Source: Aquimarina sp. AU58 (lineage in GTDB: Bacteria; Bacteroidota; Bacteroidia; Flavobacteriales; Flavobacteriaceae). Taken from it: a stretch of DNA of 64,000 nt. The DNA lies in NCBI RefSeq assembly GCF_900312745.1, contig NZ_OMPD01000007.1, positions 130,523-194,522 of the forward strand, read 5' to 3'. A model generated the notes under the pieces. The model made no database searches, was not told the origin of the DNA, and worked only from the letters and a program-made list of their open reading frames with translations. The translations under genes and the position numbers were made by a program. Each line of letters starts with the position of its first letter. The first letter of the stretch is position 1. This document shows, piece after piece, positions 27,125-35,868 of the stretch.

Positions 27125-27159
27125 AAGACCTTCGAGATTTTGAAAACCTCGAAGGTCTT
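27125..27159. repeat. 33-35-nt dispersed palindrome, AGACCT family
   Basis: AAGACCTTCGAG (27125-27136), spacer ATTTTGAAAAC, CTCGAAGGTCTT (27148-27159). It lies just after the 1935-aa toxin gene on the minus strand and can act as a terminator hairpin. The same framework with a different middle stem is at 58189-58221. Confidence 0.7.
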
Positions 27160-27215
27160 AAAATATTTTTCACACTACTTTGGCGTAAAAATATACTCAC
27201 ATAACCACAGTGAAC

Positions 27216-30200
27216 TTATTTTTTTTCAATAACTGTATTAATTAGTTCAGAATATTTGCCATTTGGTGAGTCCTTAATCGTAATTTTGATTAGTCCCATT
27301 TCTGCTAATTCAGATAGAGTGTAAGAATGACCATCGGCAGAATTTGGATTTTTTGGAATATCCCACAATGCTTGCTTTCCTCCTCCAATATAACTAAACC
27401 AAGGTATTACATCTGCATTTTGAGAAGTAAAAGATAAATCCTTCAAAACCTCTATTTCGTAATAAAAATCAAACTTGTCTCTTGTTTTATCTAAAGCTCT
27501 TTGTCCAAAATTGTATGGTTTATTATTGTTCACTGGACTGGTAAAGCTTCCTCCTAAATTCGGGTTTCCATTAGGTGTATTACCAAATGCTCCTCCATAT
27601 CTATCAAATTTTTGTCCTTTTTTTATTGGAACATTATCAACAATATTATACCCTCCTTTTGCAGGTGGCCAACCATCATTTAAACTATGTTTATTAAATA
27701 AATCCTCTAACTCTCCCCATTTGCCTTTTTTATATAAATCAAATGCTTGTTTTCTTACAGTTTGATTAACTGTTCCTGTTTTATCAAAGGTTGCAGCAAA
27801 TTCATCTACATTTTTAAAAAACACAGTTGTAACAGGTCCTTTATTAATCTTCTTAAACCCAACTTCTTTTCCTTTTCTTAAGATGACATCTTCGTTATAC
27901 TTGCCGACAATTTCTGCTCCATCTGCCTCATCCAGGAATTTTTTCTTGATTAGGTTTCCTTCGGTATCTATACGTGCTATTTCTGTATTTTCACTATCTA
28001 CTATTTTTACTTCTCCCTTCTTAATACCAGAAAACTTAATTGGTAACTCTAATTTAGAATCAAATATCTTATTTGCTTCTTCGAGCCCATCTATTAATTT
28101 TTGTTTATTAGCAGTAGATCCTTCTACCATCAATTTTTTTAACCCTAGAAATGAATCCTGATCATCATAAGTAAAACGATCATGGGTTTTAGCAAGAATC
28201 TCTAGATTTTTGCCATCGTTTGCAAAACGAATATTTCTAAAAGGCTCTAATATTTCCCATGATTTCTCAAGGCTTGCCTTTTTATCAGGTGATGCATTGT
28301 CATACAGTTGTTTAATATTTTGATGTTTATTCTCTGGTAAATCAGATAAAACAGTTTTAAGCTTAGAAATTCTAGTACCTTCTGCAACCTCAAGTCCTTC
28401 AACTAATCTTTTCTTTTCTGCTGGCTTATCCTGAAGAAATTTTGGATCATTTTTTATTTTACCTAACAAGACACTTGTTTGCTGCTTCAGTTTTGATCCC
28501 AGGTCTTTTGCTTTTATTCCTTGTTGAATAAAACCTAAATATAATTTTATCGCTTTACATGTTTCATCTGCATCACATTTTTCTGAATGCTTTAGCAAAA
28601 CGTCAATCGTAGATAATCCCAGTTTTACATTCTCAAAATCATAAAGTATCGTTCTTAGTGTACCATTAGTATAAATCTTCTTAAGGTCACTTAAATTTAC
28701 AGTATCACCAAGCTCACTAACGATTTGCTTTAGCCCTTTAAGAATTCTTGCTTTATCTGCTCCATCTTCAATTAGCCTAGGGTTTTCTACTATTTTCTTT
28801 TCTAGTTTACGGGATAACTCAGCTATTTGGGTACTTCTCGTTGCCAAATCACCTAATCCAGTTCCTAACCCTAATACATCACCAAGAGCCCCCAATATCT
28901 GGCAATATGTCATTCCTTTTTTCTCACCAGGTTGAGTGATCGTAGTTGGATTAGGTTTAGCACAAGCATCAGAATATTTAAGTATTAGATTGGTTGTACT
29001 TAATATGGTTTCTACTCCTTTTAATCCATCAAGAAGGTTTTTAAGCTTACCAAGGTCTTTAAGATGTCTTAGCTTAGTAACATTACCAATACCAGAAGCT
29101 GTTAATGCAGCTTCAAAAGCAAGATTGATTCCTTGATCAATATTATTTGTGCTATAGTTCTCATCGATAGCTTTAAGAATAAATATTGGTACATCTACCG
29201 ATTGAATATTAAAACCTGGTTTTGCAATTTTTTCATACCGTGTTAATCGTATAGGAGTATAGATATCATACGTTCCTAAATCCTTTCTAACAACTCCTTC
29301 TCCAAGTTTATGTACTTTTTTACTTAATGTAATAGAAGTACTAGATCCTTCTTTAAAATCAAGAATATAAGGGCTTGTAAAAAATACTCCAATTTTTCTA
29401 CTTTCATATGCAATATTATGTACAGGTTGTGAAGTAAATTCTGTTTCTTTCCATATATTATAAAAAGCATTAATCAATCTAGTAAAATTATCCTTACCTC
29501 CCCAGTTATCAAGCTTATCATACAGTTTTCTAAACACATTCTCTCCATTAAACTTTTGAGTACTTAAGCTTTTAAGGAGAAGAGTTTCACTTCCTTTACC
29601 AAGAGCTTCTATAATATTGATTATAGCATCCTCTTCAGAAACTCCTTTGTCATCAACGGAACAATTTAATAATACTTCTAATGCTACCCATAACTTATCT
29701 TTACTAAGAAATGTAGTATCGTGTATGTAAGACAAGTAGCCTGCCGGCATTTCTGCAAAATATGTATCGATATTATCACAATCAGTATTTTTAGAAATAC
29801 CATCTTCTGGAAAATAATTTGTATTGAGATAGTCTATTATTTGTTTAGAATAGTTGGAGAGATAAGGTAGATTAAAACTTTCTTTACGGTCAATTTTAAA
29901 ATAATTACAAAATGCTTCTAACTCATCATGATGATCAAACTCAAAAACAAAATCCTCATGATCCGTTTTTATGGTTAATTCATAATAAACTCCTCCAAAA
30001 GTATGTTCTTTAATTTCAAAAGTTTCCTTTCCAGTATCAACTTTAATTGTTATTCTATTAGAAGAAGGATGATTAGTAAGTTCAAAATTTAATTTATGAT
30101 CGGGGAAATTAAAATTATACACACCTTTCAAATCTGCAATCAATTCTTCCCTACCATTTCTTTTAACAATAAAAGATTTCCAGATTAAGTTTTCATCAAC

Positions 30201-33023
30201 TCCATTATATCGTTTCTTAAAATAATCAAGTATAATTTTTACTTTTTCATTTTTAGTTTTTACCACACTATTACTACTCTCCCCATCTTCATCTCCTTGA
30301 AACCAATACAATTTAAATCCTGGAGCAAAGATGTTTTTCCAATCCATATGGTTAAAGGCTGTACCTCCTTTATAGTCCATCATAAAATGGGTAGTTGCTT
30401 CTGTAGTACCATATTCCTCGAACGGGTGTTCGAGCCCAAATACCCCGTGCCCCAGCTCATGAGCTATAGTTCTGGCATCATCTGTAGCACCTTGAAATAT
30501 ATACCCAAACTGACTTTTGAGTGGCATAAACCCTTCTATCTCTCTGTTCCCATTAGAGTTTACTCCTTTTAAGTCTGTGACAAAAACATAGTATGCATCT
30601 TGCCTATACTCACTAGTCGTTTTAAAATAGGCATTGATCGCCGCTTCCTCTGCACTGTAGTGAGATAACAACCCACTATCTCCTGCATTAAGCACACCAT
30701 ACGGTTCTTCTTTATCCCAAATACTTTCTGGCACCTGAAATCGTTGTCCTACAGTAATATTAAAATTAACACCAACCTTACTATAGATCTTTTTAATTTC
30801 TCCTTCGACCCGGTTTACCTTAGCTTTATTTACAGGAATCAATACTATATTAACATCGGTAAATGCTTTGCTACCCAAATGCACTACATTAAGAACTCCT
30901 GCAATCGTACTTTTTTCACCTTTTCCTTTTTTTACAGTTGCCAGTACTTTGGTTACTGCATAATCATATGATTTTTTAAGTGTTAATGTCGCTACATTTT
31001 GATCCCAACTAGCTGGAATTTCTACTCCGCTTTTTGTTTTAAATACAATATCTTCGTTAGCAATCGAATCGTCACTAAAATCTGCTACGGCTTTAACAAA
31101 ATCATTTCCGCTTATATTAGATATTGCTTTAAAGGCCGGAGTATACGTTCCTCCTCCCACTACAGGAATAGAAGGATAGAATTCTTCTGTACCTAATTTA
31201 TCTTTGGCACTGTCTGGTAGTGCATCAAAGTTATAGTATCCCGATTCTATAAATGTAACCAAGACCCCTGTTTCTGAGATCTGCATAATCTCATTGTCTT
31301 CTACTCCTTCTGTATTATCATCTGTAGCTGGCCCATCTTCTGCCATCACGCCATCTAGTGCTGTTACTGTACCGTTTTCTTCTACCTTCCAGACTTTACC
31401 ATCACTACCAGAAATCTGTAAATCTCTCCCCCCTGGTACCAGAGCTTCCTCACCATTGGTTCCTGTAATAATTACCGCTCCATGCTCATTGATTGTGATA
31501 CTCTCTATAACAAATCCAACCTCTACCTGGCTAGTTTCTCCTTCATCACCTGTAATAATTTCTACTACATCTGTATTGATATCTACAGTCATGGTTTCAC
31601 TTTCTCCATACACCGGATCATATAAGGTTACAATCTCCCCTGCAGCCAATTGATTCTCGGTATTGATCAGAATGTTATTAAATTTCACTCCATAGTGGGT
31701 TGACCTCAAATATGGTATCCCTACATAACCTCTTCCCGTAATACGGCCATTGGCCTGATTATCAATTTCTACTATTCGAACAATAAAATCCCCTGCAGTA
31801 ATTCTATCTCCAATCTTTAGACCTGGATGTCCTTCTTGATTAGCTATAGCAATAGGGTCTGGTGTAATCCCGCAATCATAATTTGCAGTTTCATCTTGTG
31901 TTGTATCCGTTGTGACCTCCTGTACATCAGAATATTCTCCGTACTGATATTTACATTTTGCCTTTACTTTATATTCATATGTGGTACCAGGTTTAAGATC
32001 CCATATGGTTGTCCAACCACTATTGGTACGTTTGGTAAACCAGTAGGCATTAGGTCTGTTGGCTTCTCTGTATGCAATAGTATATTCGCTATATTCTGAA
32101 GGATCTTCCCCCCAAAAAACATTGATTTTTGAAATCCCTTTGGGTGCTGCAGTTACATTATCTAGCATACTACATGGTGACGTTTTAGAGAACCAAAAAA
32201 TCTCGCTATTTCCTTCATTCTTAAAGAGACCAACCTCTTCAATACCTTGTAACGCTTTTGCTTTTACACGCCATGCATATCGCTTTTCTGGTAACAACTG
32301 CGGTTGTGCGGGGCCATATACAAATGAGGTAGATTTGGTAGTAGTTTCAAAAACAGGAACCTGAGATAAAAATGCAGTTTGTGGATCTACCTGATCATCC
32401 CAAATCTCTACGATACTAAGTTCATACGCTACATTACTTACATTAATATGTCTTGGAGTCCATTGAAAAACAATATTCTCTACTTCTGTTGGTTCTATAT
32501 TGGTCCCTTTAAAAGGCAGATTTAGTAACGGAGGTTCATTATTGTATATAAAAGCACTTGCACATGTCTTTGATGATAAACGATTACCGGTAGAAAAGTC
32601 AAAAACTTCAAAACAAAATTGATAGCTACCTTCGGGAATAGTACTACCATAAATATTCGAATTGATACCTTTTATATTTTGAAATTCGAAATAGGGTGCT
32701 AATACCGTATTGGTTAGTACCAAAGGAACTCCACCATCAATAAATAATGGGGAAGCGCCTATAACAACATCCCTGCTTTCGAAAGCAATACCATTGCCTT
32801 CAAAATATACTTTTAATCGAATTTGCTCATTAGAAATAGTAATATCACTAAGTAGCAATTGTACTCGCAACGGACTATTGATTGTAGCCTGATCTGCATA
32901 ATTATAAAAATTTACGGGAGCCGGTGGATTAACTTGTGGAACAACAGTAATAGGGAATCGTTGTGCCATCATTTGACCAAAACCATACAATATAATAAAC
33001 AGGGTAAGTATCAGTTTTTTCAT
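27216..33023 (-). CDS. TANFOR/Fn3/zincin polymorphic toxin with C-terminal TNT-type NADase domain
   Basis: 1935 aa. Signal peptide (1-20, ends MMAQ). A TANFOR domain (~21-200, with FPITVVPQVNPP, PEGSYQFCFEVFDFSTG and FQWTPRH) comes first. An Fn3 domain lies at ~290-375. A zinc-peptidase-like segment HELGHGVFGLEH (His855-Glu-x-x-His859, His866) is followed by MMDY as a possible Met-turn. A Cys-paired helical segment duplicated in tandem spans ~1310-1560. The C-terminal ~135 residues (1801-1935) look like the tuberculosis necrotizing toxin (TNT) NAD glycohydrolase: DRYGG (Arg1808), FTSP, QRAL, PWF, GGGKQ (Gln1884) and a terminal 'SELAEMGLI' helix. This Arg and Gln correspond, as I recall, to catalytic residues of CpnT. 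It starts 3 bases after the 846-aa barrel gene and is followed by an immunity candidate. Confidence 0.78.
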   Translation of the reverse strand: MKKLILTLFIILYGFGQMMAQRFPITVVPQVNPPAPVNFYNYADQATINSPLRVQLLLSDITISNEQIRLKVYFEGNGIAFESRDVVIGASPLFIDGGVPLVLTNTVLAPYFEFQNIKGINSNIYGSTIPEGSYQFCFEVFDFSTGNRLSSKTCASAFIYNNEPPLLNLPFKGTNIEPTEVENIVFQWTPRHINVSNVAYELSIVEIWDDQVDPQTAFLSQVPVFETTTKSTSFVYGPAQPQLLPEKRYAWRVKAKALQGIEEVGLFKNEGNSEIFWFSKTSPCSMLDNVTAAPKGISKINVFWGEDPSEYSEYTIAYREANRPNAYWFTKRTNSGWTTIWDLKPGTTYEYKVKAKCKYQYGEYSDVQEVTTDTTQDETANYDCGITPDPIAIANQEGHPGLKIGDRITAGDFIVRIVEIDNQANGRITGRGYVGIPYLRSTHYGVKFNNILINTENQLAAGEIVTLYDPVYGESETMTVDINTDVVEIITGDEGETSQVEVGFVIESITINEHGAVIITGTNGEEALVPGGRDLQISGSDGKVWKVEENGTVTALDGVMAEDGPATDDNTEGVEDNEIMQISETGVLVTFIESGYYNFDALPDSAKDKLGTEEFYPSIPVVGGGTYTPAFKAISNISGNDFVKAVADFSDDSIANEDIVFKTKSGVEIPASWDQNVATLTLKKSYDYAVTKVLATVKKGKGEKSTIAGVLNVVHLGSKAFTDVNIVLIPVNKAKVNRVEGEIKKIYSKVGVNFNITVGQRFQVPESIWDKEEPYGVLNAGDSGLLSHYSAEEAAINAYFKTTSEYRQDAYYVFVTDLKGVNSNGNREIEGFMPLKSQFGYIFQGATDDARTIAHELGHGVFGLEHPFEEYGTTEATTHFMMDYKGGTAFNHMDWKNIFAPGFKLYWFQGDEDGESSNSVVKTKNEKVKIILDYFKKRYNGVDENLIWKSFIVKRNGREELIADLKGVYNFNFPDHKLNFELTNHPSSNRITIKVDTGKETFEIKEHTFGGVYYELTIKTDHEDFVFEFDHHDELEAFCNYFKIDRKESFNLPYLSNYSKQIIDYLNTNYFPEDGISKNTDCDNIDTYFAEMPAGYLSYIHDTTFLSKDKLWVALEVLLNCSVDDKGVSEEDAIINIIEALGKGSETLLLKSLSTQKFNGENVFRKLYDKLDNWGGKDNFTRLINAFYNIWKETEFTSQPVHNIAYESRKIGVFFTSPYILDFKEGSSTSITLSKKVHKLGEGVVRKDLGTYDIYTPIRLTRYEKIAKPGFNIQSVDVPIFILKAIDENYSTNNIDQGINLAFEAALTASGIGNVTKLRHLKDLGKLKNLLDGLKGVETILSTTNLILKYSDACAKPNPTTITQPGEKKGMTYCQILGALGDVLGLGTGLGDLATRSTQIAELSRKLEKKIVENPRLIEDGADKARILKGLKQIVSELGDTVNLSDLKKIYTNGTLRTILYDFENVKLGLSTIDVLLKHSEKCDADETCKAIKLYLGFIQQGIKAKDLGSKLKQQTSVLLGKIKNDPKFLQDKPAEKKRLVEGLEVAEGTRISKLKTVLSDLPENKHQNIKQLYDNASPDKKASLEKSWEILEPFRNIRFANDGKNLEILAKTHDRFTYDDQDSFLGLKKLMVEGSTANKQKLIDGLEEANKIFDSKLELPIKFSGIKKGEVKIVDSENTEIARIDTEGNLIKKKFLDEADGAEIVGKYNEDVILRKGKEVGFKKINKGPVTTVFFKNVDEFAATFDKTGTVNQTVRKQAFDLYKKGKWGELEDLFNKHSLNDGWPPAKGGYNIVDNVPIKKGQKFDRYGGAFGNTPNGNPNLGGSFTSPVNNNKPYNFGQRALDKTRDKFDFYYEIEVLKDLSFTSQNADVIPWFSYIGGGKQALWDIPKNPNSADGHSYTLSELAEMGLIKITIKDSPNGKYSELINTVIEKK

Positions 33024-33026
33024 AGG

Positions 33027-35567
33027 TTAGTTCTTTTCTATATATTTTAAATCAAACTTATCCGGGTCGGTATAATTCAGAGATTTTTTCAGATAAAAAT
33101 CAATGATCTGGGTGATCATATATAATTTTATTTTCTGATCATCTTCCTCTTTATCTACCATACGGAATATATTATCTTTTTCCTGCTCCATTACTTCTTT
33201 GAGGAACGCATCAGGATGCTCTACTTTTTCTATAGTATTGTAACTCTTTATGATAGGCAATGTCCATCGATGTCCTATCAATCGAGCCAGGGCGGTTTCA
33301 GAATTTTGTTGCAATTCTTTGTATCTATTTTTTAATTCTGGTGAAGCTTTCTGGCGTTGTTCTTCTGTTCTTTTGTGCATACTATGGTTATCTACTGCAA
33401 TTTTTGCCCTTACAAAAGCTTTTTCAAATGCATAATCAAGACGTAGCATATCCTTTCTTAATTCTGTAAGGATTTCAAAAACCAATTGATTGTACCCTGC
33501 AAGAAAGTCTTCGTATTTGTATAATTCTTTTAGGAAATTAATTGCTTCTGGCTTATACTCTTTTGCCTTTCTTACATCGGCTACTACCAATCGTAACACC
33601 GTAAGTTCTTCTTTCTTATATTCGGGGATATGGTTAAAATGAGGATGATTTTGAACATTCTCTAAAAGGATGTCTATCTCATCCATAGTACCATGATACA
33701 AAGAGTCTCTGTATCTGAAATCGAGTATCTCCTGCCCTCTCGATTTTCTACGCCTTTTTAACTTACTGGCTTTTTGTTTTCTTTTTCTCTTAGGTAATTT
33801 TATTTGAGGGTTAAACTTGCCAAAAGTATAATTATAACCAAAGGTTACTGTAAAATCTCTGCCCGATGTTGCGGCATTTCTAAACTGAGTTAAGATGTTA
33901 AGGTTAAAATTATGTCTCTTTAGGTAGGTATAATTTCCTCCCATTCTTATATTGATAACTTCTCCTTGCTTTTCTCCGTTACTATTACTTTGATTATAAC
34001 TTGCTGAAGCTGTCGTTCTTAGTTTTTTGTCAAAATACTTTTTGGTTGCAGATAATGTAGGACCATAAGTAAGGCTATTATCTACTCCTACTGTATTATA
34101 ACTAACATTAACAGCAGCAGAAATATTTAAATCAGTATTAGGATATCCCAGAGTATACGATGCATTTCCGTTATAGAAATTAGAATCTCCATTTTCTACA
34201 GTTTGACCACCTTGCTTGTTTGTAGCATTTTGAAAAGATAGTCCAACGTTAATATTTCGTTTTTGGTCTTCGGTGTCCTTTAAAAGATAATTTACATTAA
34301 GATTTGCATTTTGTGAAATTTGCTGAAAATCTAATGTATCCAGATTATCGTTTTGGGAGACTTCGTTGATATAATCAAACTGATTCTTAATATTAGTATA
34401 GGATTGAAAGTTAGAATACCCTCCTGTTATATTTAGTTTTTCTGAAGCAGTGTACCCAATAGTAACGGCACTTACTACTCTCTGTAATTGTGTATTCTTT
34501 GTATTATCAAGATCATCTCTTTGAAGGCCTGCGTTAAAAGCGATATTAACCTTATTTTCGAATAAATTCTGGGTAGCATTTAGCGTAATATTTTCGAGAT
34601 CATTATTAAAAAAATAAGCTCCCAATGTTTTATATTCGGGATCTATATATTCATATCCAATACCTACTGTACCATGTCCTACAGGGTAAGAGAAATTGGC
34701 ATTATAAGCTTTATAATGCTGTGTAGTAATATTATTATCTATTAATGCAGATAATACAAATGGGGTTCCTTCTTCCCCTTTTGCATTTATATCTTCGGTT
34801 ATTGCAGATGAAGCCACTTCTGCACGAATCTCTCCTTTACCAAAAAGCTTTACTTTTCCTTCTAAACTTACAACTACATTATCTTTGGGTTGTAACTCAT
34901 ATTCTACTGGCACGGGCTTCTCAATAGAATTTTTATCATCAGAAGCTTTGAAAAAGATTGCTCCAATAGAAAATTTTTCAAAATCATAGGACGCTTTTAC
35001 TCCATATCCCATCCTTTTATATGCAGGTTGGGATTGTGGATCATCAAGATTATATTCTGATTCTTTAAGCAATCGTCCATACATTGCACTAATCTTAAAA
35101 GGCCCTTCTGGTGTAAGATCTACTCCCAAACCTGTAAATTGATGTCCGCTTAAAGTATATGGTGAAAATGTCATACTTACATCCCCAATATGTGTGGTCA
35201 CCCATTTGTATGATGGGTGTATGCTTAATCTATTAAAAGAAAAAGGGTTACTGCTTTGAAACTTTTGATTAGAATATGAAAATGAGAAAGGGATATTGTA
35301 TACTCCGCTAATATTTAAATTAACATTACCTGTAAGGAAGTATGTAAATGGTTCCCTACTAGATTGTCCATCATAAAAGATTGCATTTGCTGCCACGCCT
35401 CCAGTTAATTTAAATAATTTTGCTTTTCCTATTTGACCTAAATCCTGGCCAAATACAATAGTTGAGAAGCAAAATAAAAAAGCAAAACAGAGTATTTTTG
35501 GGACCAAATAACAATATTTTCCTAATAAAAAACCTACGACATTATCCTTTTTCAATGGGGTATCCAA
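33027..35567 (-). CDS. outer-membrane beta-barrel-like protein with helical C-terminal region
   Basis: 846 aa. The signal peptide core ILCFAFLFCFSTIVFGQ is clear. No ATG is available: the frame opens with TTG at 35567, and a second TTG at 35507 would give the compact leader MVPKILCFAF. Residues ~45-580 have the alternating aromatic strand pattern of an outer-membrane barrel (for example VGIGYEYIDPEYKTLGAYFF). A basic stretch PKRKRKQKASKLKRRRK (~588-606) introduces a C-terminal helical region of ~235 residues. It lies 3 bases upstream of the toxin gene, so the pair is translationally coupled. It could be the outer-membrane partner or exporter of that toxin, which is an inference from the operon. 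Confidence 0.7.
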   Translation of the reverse strand: MDTPLKKDNVVGFLLGKYCYLVPKILCFAFLFCFSTIVFGQDLGQIGKAKLFKLTGGVAANAIFYDGQSSREPFTYFLTGNVNLNISGVYNIPFSFSYSNQKFQSSNPFSFNRLSIHPSYKWVTTHIGDVSMTFSPYTLSGHQFTGLGVDLTPEGPFKISAMYGRLLKESEYNLDDPQSQPAYKRMGYGVKASYDFEKFSIGAIFFKASDDKNSIEKPVPVEYELQPKDNVVVSLEGKVKLFGKGEIRAEVASSAITEDINAKGEEGTPFVLSALIDNNITTQHYKAYNANFSYPVGHGTVGIGYEYIDPEYKTLGAYFFNNDLENITLNATQNLFENKVNIAFNAGLQRDDLDNTKNTQLQRVVSAVTIGYTASEKLNITGGYSNFQSYTNIKNQFDYINEVSQNDNLDTLDFQQISQNANLNVNYLLKDTEDQKRNINVGLSFQNATNKQGGQTVENGDSNFYNGNASYTLGYPNTDLNISAAVNVSYNTVGVDNSLTYGPTLSATKKYFDKKLRTTASASYNQSNSNGEKQGEVINIRMGGNYTYLKRHNFNLNILTQFRNAATSGRDFTVTFGYNYTFGKFNPQIKLPKRKRKQKASKLKRRRKSRGQEILDFRYRDSLYHGTMDEIDILLENVQNHPHFNHIPEYKKEELTVLRLVVADVRKAKEYKPEAINFLKELYKYEDFLAGYNQLVFEILTELRKDMLRLDYAFEKAFVRAKIAVDNHSMHKRTEEQRQKASPELKNRYKELQQNSETALARLIGHRWTLPIIKSYNTIEKVEHPDAFLKEVMEQEKDNIFRMVDKEEDDQKIKLYMITQIIDFYLKKSLNYTDPDKFDLKYIEKN

Positions 35568-35790
35568 AAAGCTAAAATACTTTTAGTAAAACTTCTTAAA
35601 ACTATTCATATCCTTAGTACGCACCAATTAACCAACTTATAACCATTCAATTACGCATAACACTTTACCCGATTAGATATATTACTTAACTGCGTAAACA
35701 TATACCTTATTAACAAGTCATTATTTTAGATGATGGTTTACCATACTATTTATATGGTTCAAAAATACTTTGGAATGTTTAAGAAAAACT

Positions 35791-35804
35791 CACGGTTTTC
35801 AGGG
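35791..35804. promoter_or_regulatory. CAC(G/T)G-W4-CAGGG motif, upstream of barrel/toxin unit
   Basis: CACGGTTTTCAGGG followed by GTTTTTATATTT, identical over 18 bases to the 25905 site. It lies ~225 bases upstream of the 846-aa gene on the minus strand. The gap 35568-35868 shows nothing else that I can name. Confidence 0.5.
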
Positions 35805-35868
35805 GTTTTTATATTTAGGCATAATCCCCCCTAACTACTTGAATATAAAAAAGGTATTGTTTTTATTT

